Shown here: positions 1 to 9,431 of the stretch, piece after piece
How the letters are laid out: the number at the start of each line of letters is the position of its first letter
How positions within the stretch are numbered: position 1 is the stretch's first letter
Assembly: GCA_049115495.1 (NCBI GenBank)
Contig: JAGDZV010000002.1
Span: 558,001-622,000 of the forward strand
Reading direction: 5' to 3'
Length of the DNA: 64,000 nt
Source of the DNA: JACPUW01 sp049115495
GTDB taxonomy: Bacteria > Bacteroidota > Bacteroidia > CAILMK01 > JACPUW01
Program-made: the position numbers and the translations under genes
The notes under the pieces: generated by a model
The model's input: the letters and a program-made list of their open reading frames with translations, nothing else
Database searches by the model: none
Told to the model about the DNA's origin: nothing

Positions 1-1463
1 TCTTCGTCAGCAAGGTCTCCAAAGTCAGCTTTAGAGTATTCAATACCACGCCCTGAGCTTGCTCTGTAATTAGGCATAAAAACAAAATAACCTTTTGCTG
101 CAGCAACCTGGCCCCACATGCTGTAAAAAGTAGACCATCCATTTTTTACACAACTCTCAGGGCCGCCATGTATATAGCTTATGAGAGGGTAAGTGTTATT
201 TTTATTATAATCAAGGGGGTATACCAAAACTCCTTCAATTCTTAAACCGTCTCTTGCTTCATAAGTAATTCGTTCTTGTTTGGCTAATTTGAAATTGCTT
301 AAATGAGAATTTACGTTGCTACGCTTTGCCAATTGTTTTTTCTTTACATCAAAAGTGTACAGCTCGTTTGGGTGTGCCGGGGTGCTTCCTGCAAAAGAAA
401 CCGTTCTGCCTTCTACACTAAAGTTGCTAAAAACTGCATTGCCTTGGGCAAGTACAACGCTTCTTGAGTTTGTGCCAATTTTTTGCAAAGAGATTGTCGT
501 TTCAACAGATTCATCGGCCGAGAATATTATGGTTTTACTATCGTACCACTTAACATGTGTAGCACTTAGCTCAAGGCCACCCACATAGTTTTTAAGTTGA
601 TTAAAAGCTTTTGGTGAATTTACATTTTGAACAAAAATGCTACCTGAAACGGGGTCGTGAACATCTGCCGCGCAAACTATTGCAATATGATTACCATCTG
701 GGCTCCAAGATAAATCGGTCATTTTTCCTGGGTTTTCAATAATCATTTTCTTATCGCCGTTTAAAGGATTAACTAGATAAACCCTTTTGTTCATATAGTA
801 TTGGTCAACAAGGTTTTCTGGAGAGATCATACACGCCAATTGGTCTCCGGCAGGGTTCCATTGCACCGTATGAACTGCCATATCGTTAACCAATAGTGTT
901 GCTTCATTTGTTTCTAGCTCATATACATATAGGTTTTTAGCGGTAAGATTTTCTTCAAAAACTTCAGCATTGAAACCAAGATCGAAATATTCATTTTTGC
1001 TACCTGTTCTTTCAAATGCAATGTAGGCAACCTTGTTTCCACTAGGGTGCCAATGGTATGATCCAAAACTTTGCTCAATTGATGTAAGTACAACTTTATC
1101 CGTTTTTTCACTGTCAAGGTCAATACCATAGATTTGTCTACCAGCATCAAAAGTTCCTACAAAAGTTATTATGTTGGTATTTGGTTTCCAGCTCAATGAA
1201 GAAACCGAAATATTTCCAGTGATTAGCGCTTTGCTCTCACCCGATTTTACATCCATTACATAAAGTTCAGTATAGTTTGAACCTGCCCCATCTTTTAATG
1301 CGCGCCTTTTCATTACCGTATAGGCAACCTTTTTACCATTTGGCGAAACGGCAGTTTCTGAAACAAACTTGAGATCCATAAGGTCGTAAACACCAAATTT
1401 CTCTTGGGCTATGGCCTGAGATCCCATTAAGATGATTGTAGAAAGTATAGCAAATAATCTCAT
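1..1463 (-). CDS. S9 family peptidase (prolyl oligopeptidase type), C-terminus cut off by the window edge
   Basis: The frame is open from ATG 1463 to base 1 (about 487 residues). It starts with a signal peptide (hydrophobic core, then ...GSQAIAQ), so the enzyme is exported, probably to the periplasm. Residues about 30-400 hold repeated beta-propeller-like blades of the WD40/DPP-IV type (for example LSWSPDGNHIA). The alpha/beta-hydrolase domain then begins, with the oxyanion-region HGGP at 432-435 and an NYR-GRG-like segment. The catalytic Ser, Asp and His lie beyond base 1 and cannot be checked. The family cleaves short peptides, often after Pro or as dipeptidyl-/acylaminoacyl-peptidases. Specificity cannot be assigned. 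It is divergent from the gene at 1596. Confidence 0.9.
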   Translation of the reverse strand, partial: MRLFAILSTIILMGSQAIAQEKFGVYDLMDLKFVSETAVSPNGKKVAYTVMKRRALKDGAGSNYTELYVMDVKSGESKALITGNISVSSLSWKPNTNIITFVGTFDAGRQIYGIDLDSEKTDKVVLTSIEQSFGSYHWHPSGNKVAYIAFERTGSKNEYFDLGFNAEVFEENLTAKNLYVYELETNEATLLVNDMAVHTVQWNPAGDQLACMISPENLVDQYYMNKRVYLVNPLNGDKKMIIENPGKMTDLSWSPDGNHIAIVCAADVHDPVSGSIFVQNVNSPKAFNQLKNYVGGLELSATHVKWYDSKTIIFSADESVETTISLQKIGTNSRSVVLAQGNAVFSNFSVEGRTVSFAGSTPAHPNELYTFDVKKKQLAKRSNVNSHLSNFKLAKQERITYEARDGLRIEGVLVYPLDYNKNNTYPLISYIHGGPESCVKNGWSTFYSMWGQVAAAKGYFVFMPNYRASSGRGIEYSKADFGDLADE

Positions 1464-1595
1464 GTATTGTTTTTTGTTGCAATTTAAAACCCAAGTGCTT
1501 AAAATGCCACTTTACTGCTTTTTAACCATTAAAAAATATGGTTAGCTGACTTAAAAGTTGAACTTTTGCACCACTAAAATTGACTTTGAATTTTT

Positions 1596-2114
1596 ATGTT
1601 AAATAAAATTTTGAAAATTGCCGTAGCCGTTATCCTTTTAGGTCTTGGTGTTTACTCTTTTATTGATGGAGAGATAGGCAATGGCATATTCTTTACCCTG
1701 ATGGTGGCTTTTCCCATTATTTTGCTTTTTAGACATGAATTTGTACTAATGGCGCTTTGGCATTTGCGAAAGCAGAATTTTGAAAAAGCACAAAACTTTT
1801 TAAATAGAATAAAACAACCTGAGCACCTTATAAAGACCCAAGAAGCCTATTTTTATTATCTATCAGGTTTTTGCATTATGGCGCAGCAAAAAGAAGTAAC
1901 CAAGGCGGGCCCAATGTTTAGAAAAGCAATTGGTATTGGTTTAAGAATGAAACAAGACGAAGCCGTAGCTAAATTATCTTTGGCCCAATTGGCTATAATG
2001 AATAGAAGAAAACGTGAGGCGAAGAATTATTTATACGAAGTGAAAAAGATTAAAGAATCGTCTTCATTAAAAGATCAGATAAAACAGGTAGAGCTAATGC
2101 TTAAGCGAATCTAA
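1596..2114 (+). CDS. Small membrane protein with two N-terminal TM helices and a TPR-like helical tail
   Basis: I do not recognise the 172-aa product. It has two predicted TM segments (about residues 5-22 and 28-46). A basic, helix-rich cytoplasmic tail follows (about 55-172), whose spacing resembles degenerate TPR units (AKAGPMFRKAIG-type helices; KLSLAQLAIMNRRKREAKNYL). This suggests a membrane-anchored protein-interaction module. It stands alone: the S9 peptidase is divergent and the response regulator starts 117 bp downstream on the same strand. The ATG is the first in frame and directly precedes the first TM helix. Confidence 0.75.
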   Translation: MLNKILKIAVAVILLGLGVYSFIDGEIGNGIFFTLMVAFPIILLFRHEFVLMALWHLRKQNFEKAQNFLNRIKQPEHLIKTQEAYFYYLSGFCIMAQQKEVTKAGPMFRKAIGIGLRMKQDEAVAKLSLAQLAIMNRRKREAKNYLYEVKKIKESSSLKDQIKQVELMLKRI

Positions 2115-2185
2115 GTTTATTCAATATGTATGTTGAAATACAACTAGGTTTCGATGAATTATAATTTATAATCGATGAGTTGATT

Positions 2186-2193
2186 TACTTTTG
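2186..2193 (+). promoter_or_regulatory. Possible Bacteroidota -7 box (TAnnTTTG) for the response regulator
   Basis: TACTTTTG matches the Bacteroidota sigma-A -7 consensus and lies 37 nt upstream of the ATG at 2231. No TTG occurs at the expected -33 spacing, so support is partial. Confidence 0.3.
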
Positions 2194-2230
2194 AGTTGTT
2201 AACCAATCGATAAAAGCAATGTTTGAAGGT

Positions 2231-2629
2231 ATGAGCAGAATATTTATAGTTGACGACAGCAAAATATTCAGGTTTACGGTTGTTAAACTGTTTGGCTTTT
2301 CAGGATTTGACGGAGAATTAGTTGAATTTGAAAGTGCAACCGAGTTGATTGATTTTCTTATTGAGAATAAAAGTAAGCCCGAACTCTTACCGCAACTTAT
2401 ACTTCTTGATATTAATATGCCAAATATTAGTGGGTTTGAATGCTTACATGAATTGCAAAAACTTGGTTCTCCGTTTTCTGAAATAAAAGTTAAGATTCTT
2501 TCTTCATCAATTGATAAAGAAGATATTTCTAAAGCCAATGAGTTTGCACAAGTAGAAGGTTTTATTACCAAACCTTTAAACCCTAATTTGGTGCAAGGTA
2601 TTATTCAACAGTTAGAGCCTGCGAGCTAA
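2231..2629 (+). CDS. Single-domain response regulator (CheY-like receiver)
   Basis: The 132-aa product is a receiver domain only. It has the acidic pair D8-D9 (IFIVDDSK), the phospho-acceptor Asp at D60 in LLDINMP and the conserved Lys at K114 in TKPL. There is no output domain, so it probably acts by protein-protein contact or as a phosphorelay intermediate. No histidine kinase lies nearby. I chose ATG 2231 over ATG 2219 because the family normally begins a few residues before the first beta strand (MSRIFIVDD). Its stop codon region overlaps the 3' end of the convergent thioredoxin-fold gene by 4 nt. Confidence 0.9.
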   Translation: MSRIFIVDDSKIFRFTVVKLFGFSGFDGELVEFESATELIDFLIENKSKPELLPQLILLDINMPNISGFECLHELQKLGSPFSEIKVKILSSSIDKEDISKANEFAQVEGFITKPLNPNLVQGIIQQLEPAS

Positions 2630-3963
2630 TATAGTTCTTCTTTTAAAAACCTATCTAGCTCGGTTGGGCTAAGTCTTTTTTTAATAATTTTCCCTTGGTG
2701 GTCTAGTAGTAAAGTTGTTGGGGTTTCTGCTACAAAAATATCTTGTTGAAGAGTGCCTTTTCTTTCTATATCAGCTCCGTTTAACCATGTAAGGTCTTGT
2801 TCCTTAATATATTCTATCCATGCTTTTTTATCAGTTTGATCATAAATGGCTACTACGCTAAACCCGCTTAATCGGTGCTTGTAATACACACGAGCAAATT
2901 CTGGTACATCTTTTAAACAGTGCCCGCAATGTGGGTCCCAAAAAAGTAGTAATTGATACTTCTCTCTTTCTTCTGCGTAATTAAGAATTTCATCGGTAGG
3001 TGAGTAAATGGTAATTGTTGGTGGCGTATCACCTAGCTTTTGGTTCTTAAGAAACTGTATTTGACTCTCTAGCTTTTGTTGCTGCCATTCTTCAATCCAA
3101 GGCGCTTGGCCAGTGAGTACATAATCTCTTACTATAAGTTCAAAACCAAGTTCAAACAGTGGCTTTTTGCTTCTTTGAAAGTATCCTAGCCAAAAATCAA
3201 CCATATATCTGTAATTGTGTGCTACCGCCTTGCTTTTTTCAAGACTCCAAGTAAGCTCTTCAAGAAACTGTTCAGGACTTGAATTATTGAGCCTTGTTAG
3301 ATAAAACTTGATGTTTTCGTGAAAAATCTTGGTGTAATATAAGCTTGGGTCATTTGGAGAAGAATATTCTAAAAAGGAGCGTTTCCTGAATTTGGCCAAT
3401 TCAATGTTAGCATTGTAAAAACCGAGATCGTTTGGCATGCAAGTGGCATTTATAATCTTTTTTACCATTGTATTTTCAAGTTTCTTCTCTAAGCTGGTAA
3501 TGAATAATAGCCTTTTTGATTCAAGTTTTGCCAATTGCTGATCAAGCATAATTGTTTTTGTTTCATCATTGGCTAAGCTCATTCGTTTCTTATCAATTTC
3601 ATTCTGAATTATTAAAAATGCATCAAAAATTGAATTCTCATTAGAGCGGCTGTAATCGATTTTATTGTCGTCGTGTAAAAGCTTTATCTTTTTTTCATTT
3701 ATAATTAAATGATGCTGGCTTCTATCAGGAAAAACCAACTCATATTGGCCAATAATGAAGGTTTTGTTTAAACTGGCTTTGCCTTCATCATTAAACTTTA
3801 AGGTGTCAGTTACCTTTAGCTGATTACCCATATATAAGGCCAAGTAGGCGGTGGTATCTTGCCATTGGCTACTATTAATATTTAGCTTGGTGCTAATAAC
3901 AGGTGGTTGGCCAAACGTAAAAAAGGGATATAAGACCGTAGCTATAAGGAGTATCTGTTTCAT
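2626..3963 (-). CDS. Exported TlpA/ResA-like thioredoxin-fold protein with CGHC motif
   Basis: The 445-aa protein has a signal peptide (MKQILLIATVLYPFFTFGQ) and an N-terminal beta-rich region (about 20-100). A long helical middle follows (about 100-290), like the DUF5106-type region of Bacteroidota redoxin proteins. The C-terminal thioredoxin fold has redox-active C346-G-H-C349 preceded by LLFWDP, and the cis-Pro region is AETPTT. The probable role is periplasmic thiol-disulfide reduction, as in cytochrome c maturation or repair of secreted proteins; the substrate is unknown. It has the same overall plan as the gene at 57926-59545 in this window. Divergent from the T9SS gene at 4082. Confidence 0.85.
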   Translation of the reverse strand: MKQILLIATVLYPFFTFGQPPVISTKLNINSSQWQDTTAYLALYMGNQLKVTDTLKFNDEGKASLNKTFIIGQYELVFPDRSQHHLIINEKKIKLLHDDNKIDYSRSNENSIFDAFLIIQNEIDKKRMSLANDETKTIMLDQQLAKLESKRLLFITSLEKKLENTMVKKIINATCMPNDLGFYNANIELAKFRKRSFLEYSSPNDPSLYYTKIFHENIKFYLTRLNNSSPEQFLEELTWSLEKSKAVAHNYRYMVDFWLGYFQRSKKPLFELGFELIVRDYVLTGQAPWIEEWQQQKLESQIQFLKNQKLGDTPPTITIYSPTDEILNYAEEREKYQLLLFWDPHCGHCLKDVPEFARVYYKHRLSGFSVVAIYDQTDKKAWIEYIKEQDLTWLNGADIERKGTLQQDIFVAETPTTLLLDHQGKIIKKRLSPTELDRFLKEELY

Positions 3964-3980
3964 GAAAGCAATTAGTAAGT

Positions 3981-3988
3981 CAAATCTA
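3981..3988 (-). promoter_or_regulatory. Possible -7 box (TAGATTTG on the minus strand) for the thioredoxin-fold gene
   Basis: It matches TAnnTTTG 17 nt upstream of ATG 3963. No TTG is found at 17-23 nt spacing, so only half of the promoter is visible. Confidence 0.3.
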
Positions 3989-4024
3989 AAATTGAAAACC
4001 TAAACGAAAACGTTTTTTACTTAA

Positions 4025-4058
4025 TTGTGATTTCGTTAATTCATTGCGCATAATTTTG
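4025..4058 (+). promoter_or_regulatory. Candidate Bacteroidota promoter for the tandem T9SS genes
   Basis: TTG at 4025-4027 and TAATTTTG at 4051-4058 are separated by 23 nt. They end 23 nt before the ATG at 4082 and fit the Bacteroidota -33/-7 pattern at the long end of the spacer range. Confidence 0.45.
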
Positions 4059-4081
4059 ATTTCCCTACAAAATAAGATCAG

Positions 4082-5914
4082 ATGCGTTTTTTTCTTTCAA
4101 TTCCATTTTTGGCTTTATCAATTGCTGTCTCTGCTCAGCACTTTAGTTATGGTGAGAGCGAAGTATTTTCTTCAGAGCCCACAACAGTGTCTTTTTTAAA
4201 GCCAGATACCAATTGGTTGCTGCACATGAAATTTCAACACTCAAAACATGGTGGGCAAATTGATAACGTGAAAAAAGAAGTTGATCTAGAAAGAGATAAA
4301 TCCGAATTATCAAAGCCAGTAAATAAAAAAAGAAACTCAACATTTACTCCTAAAGTAGAAACTGGATTTAGTGCGAATTTTACAAATGGCACTCCGGCTG
4401 ATAATAACATGTGCATTTCAAACAATGGCATTATAATGAGTGCCGTAAACTCAAACGTAAGATTCTACAATGAAGAAGGCGAGCTTTTGGCTTTTAGAAC
4501 GTTGGCATCAATTGCCCGAGATGCCGGCAATTTTTCGGCAAGCGCTTATGATCCACACACCATTTACGATCCCGAACAAGACCGATTTATTCTTGTTTTT
4601 TTAAGTGGCTACTCAAGCAACAACACCAACATGGTAGTAGGTTTTAGCCAAAGTAATGACCCTACTGAAGATTGGAACTTTTACAAACTGCCCGGAAACG
4701 TGCACGGAGATAACACTTGGAGCGATTACCCATTTGCTGGTATTACCCATGATGAGCTATTTATACCTGTACTCTTATGGTATAATGGTGAAAGCGGTTG
4801 GGATAGCGAAGCCCAAGAAATAATTTGGCAGATTGATAAAAACAAAGGCTATGCAGGCGAGGAGCTTGAATACAAATATTACGATAAGATTAAAGTGGGT
4901 AACCGCTTGGTGTGGAATACGCGCCCTGTTTGGGGTAGCGAAAAGTCTTATGGACCAAATATTTACCTTTTGGCCAACCGCGGAATTGATGTGGCAAATG
5001 ATAGTTTTTTCTTGTTTGAAATCACTAATACACTAGCTTCAGGTAAAGCAGAGCTCAAAATGAAGGTGGCCAAGGCTGATGTTGATTATGGTATTCCGGC
5101 AAGTGCTAAACAACCCCTTGCTGGAGATTCCTTAAGAACCAATTATGCCGATGTGCATGGTGCATTATTACATCATGGTACAATTCATTTTGTATCAAAT
5201 AGCAATGATCCTGATAAATTAAAGCCGGGTATTTATTATGGTGTTATTGATAACTTAAACAACGAAAATCCAACGGTAAGTGCCAAGATTTTTACAAATG
5301 ACACGCTTGATCTTAACTATCCTAACATTGCCTATGCGGGCGGTGGTGGTATTGACCGCTCTTTTGTAGTTAATTGCTTGCATAGCTCAGCTACTACAAA
5401 TCCAGGCTCTAGCGTGTTTTTTATAGATAGAAATGGAGAGTTTTCTGAGCTTGTTGTAGTGAAAGCAGGAAATGGACCAATAAACGTAATGAGAAGTGAC
5501 CAAGAACGTTGGGGGGATTATACTGGGGCACAGCGCAAATACAACGAGAGTGGTGTTACATGGTTTATGGGCTCTTTTGGTAATTTTAATGGCGGGCAAG
5601 ACTCATGGTTGGCCAAAGTTGAAAATACTGATCCCCAGCTTAGCGTTCCTTTGGTATCGGGTTTCAAAACAAGCATTTATCCAAATCCCGCCTTTGAGAT
5701 CATAAATGTTGAAATTGAAATAGAAGAAACAGGAAATACAGATGTTGCTATTTTCGATTTACAGGGCAAGAGAATTAAAACGTTAACCCAAGAGCATTTT
5801 GAAGTTGGTACCTACGCTTTAACGATTAACATTTCAGAATTAGCGAAAGGAAACTACTTGTTAAGAGTTGCGAGTGAGAGTGGTGCATTTAGTGAGAAAT
5901 TAATTATTGAATAA
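4082..5914 (+). CDS. Secreted protein with T9SS type A C-terminal sorting domain
   Basis: The 610-aa product has a signal peptide (MRFFLSIPFLALSIAVSAQ). A linker to about residue 95 is followed by a large domain (about 95-520) with propeller-like repeats and many Asp/Asn turns. The C-terminal approx. 80 residues are a type A T9SS sorting domain: SIYPNP, then FDLQGKRI, GTY/GNYLLRV and a final EKLIIE. The protein is thus predicted to cross the outer membrane by type IX secretion and be anchored on or released from the cell surface. Catalytic function is not recognisable. The following gene encodes another sorting-domain protein with a similar tail, and the pair is probably co-transcribed. Confidence 0.85.
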   Translation: MRFFLSIPFLALSIAVSAQHFSYGESEVFSSEPTTVSFLKPDTNWLLHMKFQHSKHGGQIDNVKKEVDLERDKSELSKPVNKKRNSTFTPKVETGFSANFTNGTPADNNMCISNNGIIMSAVNSNVRFYNEEGELLAFRTLASIARDAGNFSASAYDPHTIYDPEQDRFILVFLSGYSSNNTNMVVGFSQSNDPTEDWNFYKLPGNVHGDNTWSDYPFAGITHDELFIPVLLWYNGESGWDSEAQEIIWQIDKNKGYAGEELEYKYYDKIKVGNRLVWNTRPVWGSEKSYGPNIYLLANRGIDVANDSFFLFEITNTLASGKAELKMKVAKADVDYGIPASAKQPLAGDSLRTNYADVHGALLHHGTIHFVSNSNDPDKLKPGIYYGVIDNLNNENPTVSAKIFTNDTLDLNYPNIAYAGGGGIDRSFVVNCLHSSATTNPGSSVFFIDRNGEFSELVVVKAGNGPINVMRSDQERWGDYTGAQRKYNESGVTWFMGSFGNFNGGQDSWLAKVENTDPQLSVPLVSGFKTSIYPNPAFEIINVEIEIEETGNTDVAIFDLQGKRIKTLTQEHFEVGTYALTINISELAKGNYLLRVASESGAFSEKLIIE

Positions 5915-5921
5915 GTTTAGT

Positions 5922-8543
5922 ATGTTAAGGGTAAGTATTTGTTTTATGGCAGTGATTATTCCAATACTTTCAAGTGCTCAATTTTGGCGTTATAAACTTT
6001 CTACTCCCAAGTTTTTCGAAACTGAGTATTTTTCTAATGTGAATGTGAGTTTGGGTAGTGATCAAGATTTCTACATCAGCGGTGAGTTTAGTAAAAAAGT
6101 TGATGTAAATATTGGTGCTGATACAACCAACTTATTCGGTTCGGGGAGAACAAGAAGCAGCGATTTCTTTGTTTCAAGATATAACTCAAATTGGGAGCTT
6201 GAATGGTATCATAATTACTCAAATCCGTTTGGGACCAATGGTTTAAAAAATATTAGATATGAGAGTTACAAGTCAAAGACTTACCTGCATGGTAGTTATA
6301 GAGGAGATTCAAAAATTAACCCATTTGACTCAAATGATAGCATAAACGCTACTTATGAAGAGGCATTTATACAATGTGTAACAGATTCAAGCATCTTATG
6401 GCAGCAAGAGACAAAACGCCTAAGTGGTTTCTCTAGATGTTACTCAAATAGTGTAGCTGTTGATTCTAACGGATTTACTTATTGGATTGGTCAGTTTATG
6501 GGAACAGTGGCTTTTGACATTAATGGCAAAATAATTTACGCCCAAAGTACAGGAGCTAGTTTTGATGGTTTTATTATGAAACTAGACTCAATAGGAAAAG
6601 TAGTTTGGTTTAAGCAAATAGAAGGAACGCATATAGTTCCGTTTGGAAAATTAGACGAGCAAGACAACCTAGTGATCGTAGGCGAATTCTCTTCAGATAG
6701 CCTTGACCTTGACCTAGGTACTGCAAAACACATGGTGAAAACTTATGGAAATAATGATGTATTTATCATAAAAATGGATAACAACGGCAGTTTTATAAAC
6801 GGCGGTAGTTTAGGAGGTTATCAAAACGATGACTTTAGAGATTTTGAGATTTCAAAAGATGGTTCAATATTTATTGCAGCACATTTTAGAGATACAATGG
6901 ATAGCGATTTAGGACCCAAAAGAGTGAATATTATTGCTGGTTTATGGTCTCAATGCTATTTACTTAAATTAAATACAGATGTAGAATTAGAGTGGTTTAA
7001 AGAAATTCATCAATCTCAATATCAAAGTTCAATAATTACCGATTTTACAGTTGATGATCAAAGTAATGTTTTTCTTATTGGCGAATATGTTGATACAATT
7101 TCATTAATGATTAGGGGAGATCTTGAAAAATATGGTTCAGAAGGTGGAAAGGACATTTATTTACAGTATATCACAAGTGATGGGGATTTAAATGATATTG
7201 AAACTCTTAATGGTTTTAATGATGATTTTGGAAATAAAATTGTTTGGCAGAATGGAAGTATCCATATTTCAGGAAATTTTGAAAACGAGCTTGATTTTGA
7301 TTATAGATATTCATCAAAACCAATAACCAATAGCGCAAAAGATGGCGTAGGTTTTGTTGTAGAATACAGTTGTAGTTCTTACTTCAGGAAAAAGGTTTAC
7401 GGTAGAGCAATGCATCTTCAGTGTGGTTACACTAAAGACTCTATACCAAAAATTTACGATTTATGTGGCAATGTATTTGAACCTACTAATATTTACAAAA
7501 CACCTATTATAACATTTGGTGATACCACTTTAAAATGGATTATTCCTGCTAAATCAGATACACTAACATTTTTTCAATATGTCTTAATTCAAGATACTAT
7601 TGCCCCCAAGGTTTATGAGACTTTAGAGCCAATCTATTTTGAATGTAGCATTAATTCAAGCGCTTTAAATAAGCCTTCGTTTAATGATAATTGTAGTGGT
7701 TTAATTATTGGTGAAACTGCTGAGAATGTTGAGTTTAGTAATGATACCTTGATTTCTTGGTTTTTTGATGATGGCAATGGTAACGTCAGTATTTCATATC
7801 AACAGTTGATAAGGCAAGATAAAATAGCACCTGTTCCAAATGCCGCTTCTTTACCGGTTTTTAACGCCAGCTGTAATCCAGATTCAAATAATTTAACTAT
7901 ACCTACAGCTATGGATTTTTGTGATGGAGAAATTAAGGGAATAGCCAATGTAGATTTACCTTTATCAAATGGCTACATTGACACCATAGTTTGGACTTAT
8001 ACGGATGTAGTTGGTAATGAAGTAACACAAATTCAACTTGTTAAATGGCCAGGTTTAAACACTAAAGTTCTTAATTACGATCCTACATTAATAGCTGAAT
8101 TAAAACTTGCTACAGACTATCAATGGTTAAATTGTAGTAATAATCTTGAAGCCATAGAAAGGGAAACAAAAAGATCATTTACTCCAAAAAGAATTGGAAG
8201 GTATGCGGTTGAAATTACGAGAAATGCCTGTATTGATACTTCTGATTGCATAGTTGTTTATAAGGCATCGATCAATGAAAATCAAGTTATTAGTCCAATT
8301 GAGCTTTATCCAAGCCCGGCTCATGACCTATTAAATATTGAAATTCAAATTGAAAAAGCAGGAGTTATTGATATAAGTGTTTATAATTTACTTGGAAAAA
8401 AAGTAAAAGTAATAAGCCAAGATTACCTTGATGTGGGTATTCATAAATTAAATGTAAACATGGCTGATGTAGCAAGGGGAACCTATCTTTTAAAGGTTGA
8501 CATGGAGCATGGTGTCGTTACCAAAAAAATAATTATTGAGTAA
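5922..8543 (+). CDS. Large secreted T9SS protein with propeller-like repeats and HYR-like domains
   Basis: From ATG 5922 the protein has 873 residues, with a signal peptide (MLRVSICFMAVIIPILSSAQ). I prefer this start to an upstream in-frame TTG at 5907 that overlaps the previous gene. Residues about 30-480 carry SBBP-like propeller repeats (KLDSIGKVVWFK, KMDNNGSFING). Two HYR/Ig-like modules follow at about 560-720, each opening with D-K/T-IAP and carrying paired Cys. The C-terminus is a type A sorting domain (LYPSPAHD, then YNLLGKKV, GTYLLKV). Such proteins are usually surface or adhesion-related; its specific role is unknown. It starts 7 bp after the preceding T9SS gene. Confidence 0.85.
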   Translation: MLRVSICFMAVIIPILSSAQFWRYKLSTPKFFETEYFSNVNVSLGSDQDFYISGEFSKKVDVNIGADTTNLFGSGRTRSSDFFVSRYNSNWELEWYHNYSNPFGTNGLKNIRYESYKSKTYLHGSYRGDSKINPFDSNDSINATYEEAFIQCVTDSSILWQQETKRLSGFSRCYSNSVAVDSNGFTYWIGQFMGTVAFDINGKIIYAQSTGASFDGFIMKLDSIGKVVWFKQIEGTHIVPFGKLDEQDNLVIVGEFSSDSLDLDLGTAKHMVKTYGNNDVFIIKMDNNGSFINGGSLGGYQNDDFRDFEISKDGSIFIAAHFRDTMDSDLGPKRVNIIAGLWSQCYLLKLNTDVELEWFKEIHQSQYQSSIITDFTVDDQSNVFLIGEYVDTISLMIRGDLEKYGSEGGKDIYLQYITSDGDLNDIETLNGFNDDFGNKIVWQNGSIHISGNFENELDFDYRYSSKPITNSAKDGVGFVVEYSCSSYFRKKVYGRAMHLQCGYTKDSIPKIYDLCGNVFEPTNIYKTPIITFGDTTLKWIIPAKSDTLTFFQYVLIQDTIAPKVYETLEPIYFECSINSSALNKPSFNDNCSGLIIGETAENVEFSNDTLISWFFDDGNGNVSISYQQLIRQDKIAPVPNAASLPVFNASCNPDSNNLTIPTAMDFCDGEIKGIANVDLPLSNGYIDTIVWTYTDVVGNEVTQIQLVKWPGLNTKVLNYDPTLIAELKLATDYQWLNCSNNLEAIERETKRSFTPKRIGRYAVEITRNACIDTSDCIVVYKASINENQVISPIELYPSPAHDLLNIEIQIEKAGVIDISVYNLLGKKVKVISQDYLDVGIHKLNVNMADVARGTYLLKVDMEHGVVTKKIIIE

Positions 8544-8544
8544 T

Positions 8545-9429
8545 ATGAAAAAGCAAGAGATTCCAAAATTTCATGAAACATTCAATCCAATACTTGAAGT
8601 ATTAAGTTCAGGTGAAATTTTGAAAAGCCGTGAAATGGCAAATAGGGTTATTGAAAAGTTTTATGGTCATCTACCTAAAGACTTATTAGAAGAACAAACA
8701 AAAAGTGGTGAGATATTAATTTTCAATAGAATCAATTGGGGAAAATCTTATTTGAAGAAAGGAGGATACATTCATTATCCAAAGAGGGGACATGTAGAAA
8801 TAACACCAAAAGGTCTGAAACAGAAAAGTGCTCTTAAGCTTAAAGATTTAGAAAGTGAAACAAATATGTTTGACTTCTACAGTCATGAAAAAAAGGAGAA
8901 TCTTAAAGGTGAACCAATAACTGAAGCTACGCCTCAAGATTTGATTGATTCAGGGTTCAAGCAGATTGACGCTGAGGTTAAAAAAGAGTTACTTGACAGA
9001 TTGAAAGAAACCGACCCTTATTATTTTGAAAAAGTGGTTCTAAGGCTATTGAAGAAAATGGGGTATGGAGATTTTCAGGAAACATCAAAATCTGGAGACG
9101 GCGGAATTGATGGAGTAATTAATCAAGATCAATTAGGGCTAGATAAGATTTTTATTCAATCAAAAAGATACACGGATAAGAAGGTAAGGGAGCTTGAGAT
9201 AAGGAATTTTATAGGTGCCATGAGTGGAGATACCAATAAAGGAATATTTGTAACAACTTCTTTTTTTGATAAGAATGCCGAAAAGAAAGCGCGGGAAGCA
9301 CATCACACAATTATTCTAGTTGATGGCAATAAATTAGTGGATTTAATGCATCATTATGGAGTTGGTGTGCAAGTTAAAGAAACCTATGTGGTAAAGGAAA
9401 TTGATGATGATTTCTTTGAAGGTTCTTAA
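8545..9429 (+). CDS. Mrr-type restriction endonuclease
   Basis: The 294-aa product has two Mrr parts. The N-terminal winged-helix region (about 5-90) contains LLEEQTKSG and INWGKSYLKKGGYI. The C-terminal PD-(D/E)xK nuclease (about 155-275) shows FEKVVLRLLKKMGYGD, SGDGGIDG and the catalytic QSKRY. Mrr enzymes cleave modified (methylated) DNA or act in stress-induced DNA damage. No methyltransferase or other restriction gene lies beside it, which fits a solitary type IV-like enzyme. ATG 8545 is 1 nt after the stop of the T9SS gene; an in-frame TTG at 8536 would overlap that gene. Translation is probably coupled to it. Confidence 0.9.
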   Translation: MKKQEIPKFHETFNPILEVLSSGEILKSREMANRVIEKFYGHLPKDLLEEQTKSGEILIFNRINWGKSYLKKGGYIHYPKRGHVEITPKGLKQKSALKLKDLESETNMFDFYSHEKKENLKGEPITEATPQDLIDSGFKQIDAEVKKELLDRLKETDPYYFEKVVLRLLKKMGYGDFQETSKSGDGGIDGVINQDQLGLDKIFIQSKRYTDKKVRELEIRNFIGAMSGDTNKGIFVTTSFFDKNAEKKAREAHHTIILVDGNKLVDLMHHYGVGVQVKETYVVKEIDDDFFEGS

Positions 9430-9431
9430 AG

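Noticed and set aside
316..588. Plus-strand open frame opposite the S9 peptidase
   Set aside because: It lies wholly antisense to a clear peptidase domain and its product matches no family.
2185..2571. Minus-strand frame opposite the response regulator
   Set aside because: It is a shadow of a receiver domain with all conserved residues on the plus strand.
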